From an uncultured Bacteroidales bacterium (GTDB taxonomy: Bacteria > Bacteroidota > Bacteroidia > Bacteroidales > Paludibacteraceae), in NCBI GenBank assembly GCA_902798385.1, contig CADBWK010000016.1, positions 1 through 35,191 of the forward strand: a DNA stretch of 35,191 nucleotides. The letters run 5' to 3'. Shown piece by piece: positions 7,507 to 14,876 of this stretch (positions within the stretch are counted from its first letter, which is position 1; every line of letters starts with the position of its first letter). The translations under genes and the position numbers were made by a program. Under the pieces are notes generated by a model that worked only from the letters and a program-made list of their open reading frames with translations, was not told where the DNA came from and searched no databases.

Positions 7507-8376
7507 ATGAAAAAAGAAGAACTTCGCAAGCTTATTGCTATCTGGTTTGAAGAGGATATCCGCGATGGTGACCACACCTCGCTCAGTTGTATTCCGCCGA
7601 CTCAAATGGGTTGCCAGCAACTCATCATCAAGGATACCGGTGTGCTTGCCGGCGTAGAAGTGGCGAAAGAGATCATCAACTATTTCGACCCCGAGTGCCG
7701 CTTCGAGCAGTTTTTGCATGACGGCGATCACGTGAAACCGGGTGACATCGCTTTTAAGGTGTACGGCAAGGAGTTGAGTCTGCTGCAGATCGAGCGCACG
7801 ATGCTCAATATCATGCAGCGGATGTCGGGTGTTGCTACGACCGCGCACAAGTACCAGCGTCTGATTGAGGACACGGGTTGCCATGTGCTCGATACGCGCA
7901 AGACCACGCCGGGACTGCGTTATCTGGAGAAAGAGGCGGTGGTGTTAGGCGGCGGTATGAACCACCGTATCGGTTTGTTCGATATGATTCTCTTGAAGGA
8001 CAACCACGTGGATTTCGCCGGCGGTATCACGAATGCGCTCACGCGTGCACGCGATTATTGCAAAGCGAAAGGCAAGGATCTGAAGATCGAGATCGAGGTG
8101 CGTAATTTCGATGAGATCAACGAGGCTTTGGCAACGAATATCCCCGATCGTATCATGCTCGATAATTTCAGTCCGGCGAAGACGAAAGAGGCGGTGGATA
8201 TGATCCGTGCATGGGAAAAGACGGCAGGTCGTCATATGGAGATCGAGTCCAGCGGTGGTATCACGATCGATACGATCCGCGACTACGCGATCCAGGGCGT
8301 GGACTTCGTGTCCGTAGGTGCGCTGACCCACAGCTACAAGAGCCTCGATATGAGTTTCAAAGCGGTGAAGGGTTAA
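7507..8376 (+). CDS. nadC: Quinolinate phosphoribosyltransferase
   Basis: 289 residues, normal for the family. It makes nicotinate mononucleotide from quinolinate and PRPP in de novo NAD synthesis, in the cytoplasm. Conserved motifs are all present: EEDIRDGDHTS at the N-terminus, ERTMLNIMQRMSGVAT, the active-site stretch LDTRKTTPGLRYLEK, GGGMNHRIGLFDMILLKDNH, the EIEVRN strand, MLDNFSP, and the phosphate-binding ESSGGI with VDFVSVGALTHS. It has its own promoter and appears to be a single-gene unit. Its stop codon overlaps the stop of the convergent small gene at 8373. Confidence 0.97.
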   Translation: MKKEELRKLIAIWFEEDIRDGDHTSLSCIPPTQMGCQQLIIKDTGVLAGVEVAKEIINYFDPECRFEQFLHDGDHVKPGDIAFKVYGKELSLLQIERTMLNIMQRMSGVATTAHKYQRLIEDTGCHVLDTRKTTPGLRYLEKEAVVLGGGMNHRIGLFDMILLKDNHVDFAGGITNALTRARDYCKAKGKDLKIEIEVRNFDEINEALATNIPDRIMLDNFSPAKTKEAVDMIRAWEKTAGRHMEIESSGGITIDTIRDYAIQGVDFVSVGALTHSYKSLDMSFKAVKG

Positions 8377-8558
8377 GCTTCGTCCACTAACATCTGACAG
8401 TTTTTGCAGTCGAAGGTAAGGCGAAGGACCTTACCGGTACGCAGACGCAAGTAACGCGGTTCCTTATCTTTCGGATAGGGAGCCGTTTTTCTACAATGCC
8501 CGAGTTCAAAGAGCAGGCAGTAGCGGCAAATCATCAGATGATCGTATTGCGTCTCCAT
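8373..8558 (-). CDS. Small Cys-rich protein, probable detached C-terminus of the U32 protein
   Basis: 61 residues, METQYDHLMICRYCLLFELG then HC and ending FDCKNCQM. It has four or five Cys in a CxxC...C...CxxC arrangement, suggesting a zinc or iron-sulfur site. From memory of the family, Bacteroidales U32 proteins end in such a segment (LMxCxxC...LGxC...LRLEFDCKNCQM) within a single chain. Here it is in a different frame, overlapping the last 25 bases of the U32 gene. It is either a frameshifted, internally deleted tail or a small protein made by coupled reinitiation. Its reading frame is intact, which argues for retained function. Confidence 0.6.
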   Translation of the reverse strand: METQYDHLMICRYCLLFELGHCRKTAPYPKDKEPRYLRLRTGKVLRLTFDCKNCQMLVDEA

Positions 8559-10048
8559 TCGTTGAGGATGCTAATGGGTATAAAATAGGGCTTGGTGTCC
8601 AACGTGATTTTGCGGGCAATATAGGGTGTGTCGCCGAGTTTGGCTAACTGCGTCCGAATGGTCTCGAGGGCTTTGTCGGTATTCTTAGCCGGCTCGTGCG
8701 GATAAACAAAAGAACGCTCTTTATCTCCGATACGCAGTTCAAAGCCCTCTTCGGTCTCGCGGAAGACGATATCCACGGGAATACGTCGTTCGCTCTTTAG
8801 ATTCTTGGCGAATTCGACGTCGAGATTTCGGTATAGTCGTTTAAGGTTTAGCGAATTAGCGTTTAGGGGCTTGTTGATCTTGATGAGGTTGCTTTCGATA
8901 CCGTTGACCGAGAAGCCTTCGCTGCCGATGGTGAGACCGTCGCCGTTATGGAGAACGATGCCGTCGTTGAGGCGCACACGGAGGGTGTTACCGTGCGCTT
9001 CGATCACTTCGCCCACGTACTCACCGGTCGATTTGGGTGTGTCCCAATTGGCCATAGGACGTGTGCGACCATGGAGGAAATAATCGGTGGCTCCGCGGTG
9101 GAAGGTCTTGGAAGGATCGGGTACAAAAGTTCTTTTGTACACAGCCCCATTGGATATTGGATATTTGATATTGGATATTTGATTTAATTTCTCGCGGTAG
9201 TACGCCACGATATTGGTCACGTAGTCGGCATCTTTGAGTCGGCCTTCGATCTTGAAGGTAGTCACACCGGCATCGATGAGTTCGTTCAGATACGCCGAGC
9301 GGTCGAGGTCTTGGAGGGAGAGTACATGCCGCTGGTGAATCGGTTGACCGGCCTCGTCGAGCACTTCATTCATCGACTCGTCCAACACATCGTAGGCCAT
9401 GCGGCAGAACTGTGCACACGCCCCGCGGTTGGCAGAGCGGTTGGCAAGCACTTCGGATATATAACAGCGGCCGGAATACGAAACGCACAAAGCCCCATGC
9501 ACAAAGGCTTCGAGTTCGATATCGGGTACGGCTTCATGGATCGCACGTATCTCGTTGATGCTGAGTTCGCGTGCCAGGACGACCCGTTTGAAACCCATGT
9601 CGCGCAGGTGTGCCACCTGTTCGGGAGTGCGGTTGTCGCATTGCGTGGAAGCATGCAGACGGATAGGGGGAAGGTCGAAGTCAAGCAGGTGCAGATCCTG
9701 AATGATAAGGGCGTCGACACCTATTTTATATAACGCGTGCGCGAGTGCGAGCGCGTGCGGGTACTCATCGTCATGGAGTAGGGTGTTGAGCGTGACAAGC
9801 ACCTGAACACCGTAGGTATGGGCATAGCGAACCACCTCCGCTAAGTCCTCCAGCGAGTTGCCGGCAGCCTGTCGCGCACCGTAAGCAGGTGGCCCGATAT
9901 AGATAGCATCGGCGCCGGCCTGGATGGCAGCGATCGCTACTTCTTTGTCGCGAGCCGGAGCGAGGAGGCTAAGCGGTACATCACGATGCCTGCCGTAACC
10001 GACACGTTCATCGAGTGCTTCGTTCCGTATTGGGGTATCTCTATGCAT
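8534..10048 (-). CDS. U32-family protein (RlhA/TrhP-like RNA hydroxylation factor), C-terminally shortened
   Basis: 504 residues. The barrel starts at LLAPARDKEVAIAAIQAGAD and IYIGPPAYGARQ. The U32 signature EAFVHGALCVSYSGRCYIS lies near residues 176-195, followed by NRGACAQFCR; these four Cys fit an Fe-S site known for this family. U32 members of the RlhA/TrhP group hydroxylate rRNA or tRNA bases. The only in-frame ATG (10048) gives a 112-bp overlap with the upstream methyltransferase gene, which is unusual. A word array encodes NQISNIKYPISN near residues 287-299, where relatives have an unrelated linker. The frame ends at WRRNTII, before the usual Cys-rich tail, which continues in another frame (8558-8373). 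Confidence 0.85.
   Translation of the reverse strand: MHRDTPIRNEALDERVGYGRHRDVPLSLLAPARDKEVAIAAIQAGADAIYIGPPAYGARQAAGNSLEDLAEVVRYAHTYGVQVLVTLNTLLHDDEYPHALALAHALYKIGVDALIIQDLHLLDFDLPPIRLHASTQCDNRTPEQVAHLRDMGFKRVVLARELSINEIRAIHEAVPDIELEAFVHGALCVSYSGRCYISEVLANRSANRGACAQFCRMAYDVLDESMNEVLDEAGQPIHQRHVLSLQDLDRSAYLNELIDAGVTTFKIEGRLKDADYVTNIVAYYREKLNQISNIKYPISNGAVYKRTFVPDPSKTFHRGATDYFLHGRTRPMANWDTPKSTGEYVGEVIEAHGNTLRVRLNDGIVLHNGDGLTIGSEGFSVNGIESNLIKINKPLNANSLNLKRLYRNLDVEFAKNLKSERRIPVDIVFRETEEGFELRIGDKERSFVYPHEPAKNTDKALETIRTQLAKLGDTPYIARKITLDTKPYFIPISILNEWRRNTII
9121..9187 (-). repeat. Word array plus inverted repeat inside the U32 gene (site C)
   Basis: Arms GTACAAAAG (9121-9129) and CTTTTGTAC (9132-9140) pair perfectly with a 2-base loop. 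After 8 bases come four units of the attggatatttgat type (9149-9187). On the coding strand the array comes first and the hairpin second, in frame, as at sites A and B. Confidence 0.85.
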
Positions 10049-10482
10049 TGACTGCAGTTATCTACTACTGATTGTTGAACACCGAAGACTTCGTGTCCCA
10101 AAATCACAGCGATTTTAGGACCCACCTTCTCCGCGATTTCTTCGAGGGTGACGGAGTCATGTGCCTGCTCGACGGCATAGACGGTATAACCCTGTGCCTG
10201 CAGGTCATGCACGGCATCGAGTGTGTCCTTGTAATATTGCCATTCGACTGATTCTTCGGCGCCGAGTGCGGTCTTGTGGATCTCCTGATTCGGCGGGCAA
10301 CAACAGATACCGCATAGCACCACTTTCTCTATGCGCATGGCGTCGGCGGTGCGAAAGACCGCACCTACGTTATGCTGACTGCGCACATTATCGAGCACCA
10401 CGACCAGCGGCAGTTTGTCGGCTGCGCGGTATTGGTCGACATTCATGCGACCCATTTCGGCGGAAGTCAGTTTGGTACTCAT
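9937..10482 (-). CDS. TrmH/SpoU-family RNA 2'-O-methyltransferase
   Basis: 181 residues. It is a SPOUT (trefoil-knot) methyltransferase, with motif 1 VLDNVRSQHNVGAVFRTADA, motif 2 IAVILGHEVFGV and motif 3 CIEIPQYGTKHSMNVSVTAGIVMY. These are the SAM-binding and catalytic signatures of TrmH-type enzymes, which methylate ribose 2'-OH in tRNA or rRNA. The target nucleotide cannot be told from the sequence. The start codon overlaps the stop of the RimM-like gene (ATGA), and the 3' end overlaps the U32 gene. It therefore sits in a run of RNA and ribosome maturation genes. Confidence 0.92.
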   Translation of the reverse strand: MSTKLTSAEMGRMNVDQYRAADKLPLVVVLDNVRSQHNVGAVFRTADAMRIEKVVLCGICCCPPNQEIHKTALGAEESVEWQYYKDTLDAVHDLQAQGYTVYAVEQAHDSVTLEEIAEKVGPKIAVILGHEVFGVQQSVVDNCSQCIEIPQYGTKHSMNVSVTAGIVMYRLASSLRLATKK

Positions 10483-10865
10483 AGGGCAAACGGTAAGTGG
10501 ACGCGAAGAAGTTTGGCGTCTTCGTCTATCTCGGTAATGAAATCTTCGTGCAGCGGTATCATTCGGCCGTCTTCCAACTCGGCGAAGATATTCATCGTGC
10601 TGTCATCAACTCGCACGATCTTGCCTATGGTCTGATCGCCCTCTTGCAGCGTCCAACCTTCAAAATCCACCCATGCCATTTCGTCTTCGTTCGTCACCAT
10701 GTCGCTCCGTAACACAAAGCCTTCTTCGCCTTTGATGTCGGCGATGTTCTCCGAGCGGAAGGGCACGAACAAGCCGTCGCGCTGCACGAACACGAATTCC
10801 GGCAGGTCTTTGTAATGGGTTCTTTTGAGAACGCCGATGGATATGAGATCTTGTGCTGTTATCAT
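10479..10865 (-). CDS. rimM: Compact RimM-like ribosome maturation factor
   Basis: 128 residues against about 170 for typical RimM. The C-terminal PRC-barrel half is clear: KIVRVDDSTMNIFAELEDGR, MIPLHEDFITEIDEDAKLLRVHLP. The N-terminal half begins ISIGVLKRTH and has DGLFVPFRSE, as in RimM. It lacks the usual GIHGEL-type loop and much of the rest of the N-terminal domain. RimM assists 30S head assembly by contacting protein S19. The neighbours (an RNA methyltransferase and a U32 protein) fit a ribosome-linked role. The overlaps with flanking genes (ATGA on both sides) indicate tight coupling. Divergence or domain shrinkage makes the symbol tentative. Confidence 0.62.
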   Translation of the reverse strand: MITAQDLISIGVLKRTHYKDLPEFVFVQRDGLFVPFRSENIADIKGEEGFVLRSDMVTNEDEMAWVDFEGWTLQEGDQTIGKIVRVDDSTMNIFAELEDGRMIPLHEDFITEIDEDAKLLRVHLPFAL

Positions 10866-11359
10866 TGTTGTGTGACAGTTAGTGTGTTACCCGAGCGGAT
10901 TAAGCCGAGCCGACGAAGGGTCTCGCGGATGAGTCCTTTCTGCGGTGCTGCCGTTCCGGAAGCGACGTCGTACTCTTCGCCGCAGACCGGGCAGACGGCA
11001 TACATTCCGTCAATTGTGCAGGTTGTGCGCTGCCCTTTGCTGGCGCAATAGGGGCAGCCTAAGTCATAGGCATCGTAGCCGTTCATGCTCACGTACACCA
11101 GTACACCTCCGTAGCCGCAGGCATTAACACCCAGCGGTAGAACGAGTTCGTCGTGATAATGGAATCCGTCCGACAGCACGTCGATATGATCGCCCGGAAC
11201 CTGATTCTGGAAATGCACAAACGATCCTAAGTCCATGTTGATCACCACATGCACCGGATATGCCGGCACGCTGGACCGGAAGGTGGAGTCCTCACAGGAA
11301 GCGAGGATCCATGCCATGAGGCAGCACCCTATAACCCTTAATTGCCGGAAACGCTGCAT
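10862..11359 (-). CDS. Rieske-like/zinc-ribbon lipoprotein
   Basis: 165 residues. The leader MQRFRQLRVIGCCLMAWILASC is followed by ED, an acidic lipoprotein signal. The core GYGGVLVYVSMNGYDAYDLGCPYC and YAVCPVCGEEYDV matches a Bacteroidota lipoprotein family resembling Rieske [2Fe-2S] domains. Here the ligand pattern is CPYC...CPVC, with no CxH motif, so a four-Cys metal site rather than a classical Rieske cluster is likely. The function is unknown; electron transfer or a structural zinc are both possible. It overlaps the FKBP gene by 22 bp and the RimM-like gene by 4 bp. Confidence 0.65.
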   Translation of the reverse strand: MQRFRQLRVIGCCLMAWILASCEDSTFRSSVPAYPVHVVINMDLGSFVHFQNQVPGDHIDVLSDGFHYHDELVLPLGVNACGYGGVLVYVSMNGYDAYDLGCPYCASKGQRTTCTIDGMYAVCPVCGEEYDVASGTAAPQKGLIRETLRRLGLIRSGNTLTVTQQ

Positions 11360-11841
11360 ATATGCACAGTGTAGATGAGCGTGGAGTAGGGCGGTATATA
11401 ACTCGTTGTACCTTCGGTACCAAAACCTTCCGCCTCTTCGTATTCATCCGATTGATATTTCGAGTAGTCATAACCCAGGGAGGCGGGGACATAGAGCTCG
11501 ATATCGCCGTTGTTATGGATCTTATGACATCCCTCGGAGAAGCCCGGGATGGTGTTGGCGAGCGAGAACGTGACATGACTACCTCCATCGACCTTGTAGC
11601 CGTTGATCAGTTTGCAGGTGTAGTCGCAGGTGACGTAACTGTTTGCGTTCGGTTGCGCATCGTTGGGAGTGGGGTCGGCGATGATCTTATAGAGCAAACC
11701 GGTGCTCGTTTCCACCACGCCGGGTTCTTTCGCTTTCTGCGCCAACCATAACTCGTTCTGCACCTTCCATTCCGTCCAGTTGTTTTGCTTACAACCGACC
11801 AAAAGGACTACCAGTAAGAAAAATATTATTTTGCGATCCAT
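11338..11841 (-). CDS. FKBP-type peptidyl-prolyl isomerase lipoprotein
   Basis: 167 residues. MDRKIIFFLLVVLLVGC is a lipoprotein signal. The rest fits the short Bacteroidales FKBP family: a helical WKVQNELWLAQKAKEPGVVET, then GLLYKIIADPTPNDAQPN, the strand VTCDYTCKLINGYKVDGG, FSLANTIPGFSEGCHKIHNNGDIELYVPASLGYD, and a final YIPPYSTLIYTVHI strand. These correspond to the FKBP beta sheet and the IPGxxEG / YVPxxLGYG signature. It probably helps fold envelope proteins in the periplasm. It overlaps the EnvC-like gene by 16 bp. Confidence 0.88.
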   Translation of the reverse strand: MDRKIIFFLLVVLLVGCKQNNWTEWKVQNELWLAQKAKEPGVVETSTGLLYKIIADPTPNDAQPNANSYVTCDYTCKLINGYKVDGGSHVTFSLANTIPGFSEGCHKIHNNGDIELYVPASLGYDYSKYQSDEYEEAEGFGTEGTTSYIPPYSTLIYTVHICSVSGN

Positions 11842-13034
11842 ACTTCAGGATTTAAAATGTTTCTGTCTTTGTATATCTGGAAATAGAGTTCCGTTTTCTG
11901 ATCTTGTTCGGTGTCGGTAAAGATGGTTCCGATGGCTTGCTTGGTCTCCACCTTATCGCCTTGCTTGACACTCAGTTTGCTGAGGTTGGAATAGACCGTG
12001 CGGTAGTTACCGTGTTGGATGATTACGGCGTACGTACCGGCCACCATGAAGCAACTAGTCACCTCGCCTTTATACACCGCACGCGCTTTGGCATTGGCGA
12101 CCGTCTGCAGGTAGATGCCTTTGTTGTCCGTCACCACTTGCGAATAGACAGGGTGTTGTTGCTTACCGAAATGTCCGCTGATCATACCTTTCTCCACCGG
12201 CCAGGGCAACCGTCCTTTGTTGGCCTCGAATCCACCGGCAATCAGTTGTTGCTCTTTGGTGAGCGAGGTCTTGGATGCTTTCTCGGTCTGCTTGCGCACC
12301 ATATCATCGATCTTGCGGTTCAGTTCATCCACTTTCTTCTGTTTCTGCTTGAGTTGCTTGCTCAGGTCTTTCTCTTTGGACTTGAGTTGATTGAGCATGT
12401 TCTGCTGCTTGCGCTCGTCGCGTTTGAGATTCTCCTGTTCCCGCTTACGCGAAGAAAGGGCAGTCTGTTTGTCGGCTTTGTTGGCCTGCAACAACTCATT
12501 CTGTATATCGATCTCCGCCTGGGTGTTCTCAATACGACGCACCTGTTGTTGACGGAAATGCGCGAACTCCTGCAGATACCGTGCGCGGCGGGCGAGTTGC
12601 TGAAAACTGTCGCTGCTCAAGAGGAATAACAAGGGTGACTGCTGCATGCGGGCATAATGGCTTTGACGCACCATCTGGGCGTAGTCGTTTTTATAGCCCT
12701 CCAACACGATCTGCAACGAGTCCCGTTTGTTATTCAACACGTTCATCTCGCGGTTGAGTGCCGTGATCTCGTTGTCCAGCGTGCGAATGAGCTGTTTCTG
12801 ATTCTTGATGTTCTGACCGATCAGATTCAACTTATTGAGCGTTGCCGTCTCGTCTTTCTTCGTCTGCTTGAGCATCTTGTTGGTCTGCTCTATCTCCTGC
12901 TGTAGTTTCTTCTGCTTCTTCTGCAGGTCCTTCACGCTCTCGCCAAAGGCAGGGAGACAGAGGAGCATGGCTATAAGGAAGACAAGCAGTCTTTCTCCTT
13001 TCACCTTTAATCTTTCACCTTTCATCTTTATCAT
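11826..13034 (-). CDS. envC: EnvC-like murein hydrolase activator (degenerate LytM)
   Basis: 402 residues from the ATG at 13034, which overlaps the preceding stop (ATGA); an ATG six bases upstream is also possible. After a signal peptide (LLVFLIAMLLCLPAFGE), two long coiled-coil stretches span about residues 25-250. A C-terminal LytM/M23 domain follows (GHFGKQQHP..., HGNYRTVYSNLS). The zinc ligands are lost: the HxxxD position reads NKGIYLQ, and the HLHFE position reads TELYFQIY. This is the EnvC/NlpD pattern, in which the domain activates amidases and does not cut murein itself. The leader begins with a KGERLKVKGERL word array. The dut-TPR-DUF4292-EnvC order is common in Bacteroidales. Confidence 0.9.
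   Translation of the reverse strand: MIKMKGERLKVKGERLLVFLIAMLLCLPAFGESVKDLQKKQKKLQQEIEQTNKMLKQTKKDETATLNKLNLIGQNIKNQKQLIRTLDNEITALNREMNVLNNKRDSLQIVLEGYKNDYAQMVRQSHYARMQQSPLLFLLSSDSFQQLARRARYLQEFAHFRQQQVRRIENTQAEIDIQNELLQANKADKQTALSSRKREQENLKRDERKQQNMLNQLKSKEKDLSKQLKQKQKKVDELNRKIDDMVRKQTEKASKTSLTKEQQLIAGGFEANKGRLPWPVEKGMISGHFGKQQHPVYSQVVTDNKGIYLQTVANAKARAVYKGEVTSCFMVAGTYAVIIQHGNYRTVYSNLSKLSVKQGDKVETKQAIGTIFTDTEQDQKTELYFQIYKDRNILNPEVWIAK
12976..13030 (-). repeat. GGTGAAAG word array plus hairpin in the EnvC leader (site E)
   Basis: Words of the type tttcacctttaat (12995-13030) encode KMKGERLKVKGER. The 3' side on the coding strand has an 8-bp stem at 12976-12983/12989-12996, with one G.T pair and a 5-base loop. 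It uses a different vocabulary from sites A-D but has the same array-then-hairpin order. Confidence 0.65.
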
Positions 13035-13588
13035 AGCCATTTCGATATATCTACTTCCGTGTATTTCTTGAGCGGTTGGTTCGTGACCCGTACCGGTACG
13101 TCTATTTTTCGTGGCGGGTAGTTGATCACGAGTTCGATGGTCTCGTTGCCGAACGCGTAGAGTAGGCGTGCTTTGTCGTTGCCGGTCGGCAAGTCCGCGG
13201 AGCATATCTGCTGCAGGATATCCCAGTTGAGATTCGGCGTCAGCTGGCGGTTCAAGTCAGCGAACGTGGCTTTGGCATAACGACCGTGGAGCTTGTCTAT
13301 CGCAATCAACTCTGTCGGTGTAGCCTCTAAACGGATCATCTCCATACCCAACATCGGCATGACGCTGATGACAAGCATCGAGTCCCGTACGGCCTGCATG
13401 GTCACACTGGCGCTGAACCGATCGGTGTTCGTGGTGATGGTTGCTACCGCCCCTTGTATGAGGCAGGTGTGCCAAGCGGGAGCGCTCTCTGCTTTTGACG
13501 CTTGACTCTTGCCTATCGACTTCTTCGCCCCGCATCCCACCAGCACCAGTACCGCCAGCAACAATACTATGTTATTTAATCGCTTCAA
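13031..13588 (-). CDS. DUF4292 lipoprotein
   Basis: 185 residues. MKRLNNIVLLLAVLVLVGC is a lipoprotein signal, followed by a basic, Ala/Ser-rich linker. The body (IQGAVATITTNTDRFSASVTMQAVRDSMLVISVMPMLGMEMIRLEATPTELIAID) matches the DUF4292 family. That family is structurally like LolA/LolB, concave beta sheets that bind lipid acyl chains, so envelope lipid or lipoprotein handling is a reasonable inference. It ends YTEVDISKWL. The start overlaps the TPR gene by 17 bp and the end overlaps the EnvC-like gene (ATGA). This gene order is widely seen in Bacteroidales. Confidence 0.83.
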   Translation of the reverse strand: MKRLNNIVLLLAVLVLVGCGAKKSIGKSQASKAESAPAWHTCLIQGAVATITTNTDRFSASVTMQAVRDSMLVISVMPMLGMEMIRLEATPTELIAIDKLHGRYAKATFADLNRQLTPNLNWDILQQICSADLPTGNDKARLLYAFGNETIELVINYPPRKIDVPVRVTNQPLKKYTEVDISKWL

Positions 13589-14438
13589 GATGTGATTTTA
13601 TTACTTCTTTATTGGCCTCATTGGTCGCGTTCCACAGCGCTTTGTTGAGGTAGAACTTCGCCAAATCGTCCTGTCCTTTAAGGTACATGATCCAACCGTA
13701 GGTGTCCAAAAACGTCGCGTTGTTCGGTTCTTCGCGGATGGTGATGGCACTCATCTGCTCGGCTTTCGTCAAGTCCCCGCCGTGGGTCGCCAGATGGTAG
13801 GCGTAGTTATTGAGCACCATCGTGTTGTACGGGTCGAGCTCCAAGGCGCGTTCGTACAAGGCGTAGAGTGTCTTTTTCTTGCCCTTGGTCAGTTCTGTCA
13901 ACTCAATTCGGAAGAGCAGGAATCGCAGATCATTGGGATCTGTCTCCAAGTAGCGATCTACTTCCTTGATGGCTTTCTTGGGCAGGTTGGCCATCGCGTA
14001 GATCCGGTACCGGGTGATGGCGCTGTAGCCGTCGTAGCCGTTAATCTTATCGATGGCATCCTGCATCTTGATCGCCTTGCCCCATTGCTTCTCGTGGATG
14101 TAGATGACCTTCAGCCTTTCCGGCAGCTCTTCCGACATCTTGCCTTTGGGCGCTAACTTATACGCCCGCTCGTAACAGTCTTTGGCTTCCTGGTCGTGCT
14201 TAAGCGCCTCGTGCATGGCTCCTAAGTAAAAGAGCGTCTGCACATCATTCGGCTTTAACTCATCGCAGAACTGAAGCAACACGTACGCTTCCGGATACCG
14301 CTCGTTCGAGATAGCCTCTTTCGCCGCGTACCAGTAGTACGTGAACTGCTGTTCCTGCTCCACGGTGACCGCTTGCATCTTCGGAACAAAGAGCAAGGAG
14401 CAAAGAACAAAGATGAATATGTAACGCAGTTTATTCAT
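13572..14438 (-). CDS. Secreted tetratricopeptide-repeat protein
   Basis: 288 residues. MNKLRYIFIFVLCSLLFVPKMQA is a signal peptide, partly made of a repeated ctttgttctttg-type word (14383-14412). Several TPR units follow: AYVLLQFCDELKPNDVQTLFYLGAMHEAL, AKDCYERAYKLAPKG, AIKEVDRYLETDPNDLRFLLFRIELT, LYALYERALELDPYNTMVLNNYAYHLA, FLDTYGWIMYLKGQDDLAKFYLNKAL. TPRs are protein-protein docking surfaces; the partner is unknown but is presumably in the periplasm, perhaps linked to its operon mates. The start directly follows the dut stop. Confidence 0.87.
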   Translation of the reverse strand: MNKLRYIFIFVLCSLLFVPKMQAVTVEQEQQFTYYWYAAKEAISNERYPEAYVLLQFCDELKPNDVQTLFYLGAMHEALKHDQEAKDCYERAYKLAPKGKMSEELPERLKVIYIHEKQWGKAIKMQDAIDKINGYDGYSAITRYRIYAMANLPKKAIKEVDRYLETDPNDLRFLLFRIELTELTKGKKKTLYALYERALELDPYNTMVLNNYAYHLATHGGDLTKAEQMSAITIREEPNNATFLDTYGWIMYLKGQDDLAKFYLNKALWNATNEANKEVIKSHLEAIK

Positions 14439-14873
14439 TTATTTTCTCCCACTGTGTCCGAATCCTCCTGCCCCGCGCTCGGTGTCGCTCAACTCTTTCA
14501 CTTCCACCACCTCCGGCGTCTCATGTTTGGCGATGACCATTTGGCATATCCGTTCGCCGGGTTCTATCGTCTGCGGCTCGCCGCTGAGGTTGATAAGTAT
14601 CACGCCCACCTCTCCGCGGTAGTCAGCATCGATCGTACCCGGGGTGTTGAGTACCGTTAGACCGCGCTTGAGTGCCAGACCGCTACGCGGACGAATCTGT
14701 GCCTCAAAGCCCGCCGGTAACTCGATATACAAACCCGTCGGAATCAACTTCCGCTCCATGGGCGCCAACGTGATCGGCTCTGCGATGTTACACCGTATAT
14801 CCATCCCCGCCGCCTGTTCACTCTCATATTTCGGCAGCGGATTATTGCTCTTATTGATGATCTTCAGTTTCAT
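14439..14873 (-). CDS. dut: dUTP diphosphatase
   Basis: 144 residues, the usual length of the trimeric enzyme. All five motifs are seen: AGMDIRC (1), [10 protein letters not shown] (2), [19 protein letters not shown] (3, with the catalytic Asp and uracil-recognising Tyr), GERICQMVI (4) and the C-terminal [11 protein letters not shown] (5). It hydrolyses dUTP to dUMP and pyrophosphate, keeping uracil out of DNA and supplying dTMP synthesis. It lies 3 bp after the lipid-kinase gene and directly precedes the TPR gene. Confidence 0.97.
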   Translation of the reverse strand: MKLKIINKSNNPLPKYESEQAAGMDIRCNIAEPITLAPMERKLIPTGLYIELPAGFEAQIRPRSGLALKRGLTVLNTPGTIDADYRGEVGVILINLSGEPQTIEPGERICQMVIAKHETPEVVEVKELSDTERGAGGFGHSGRK

Positions 14874-14876
14874 TTT

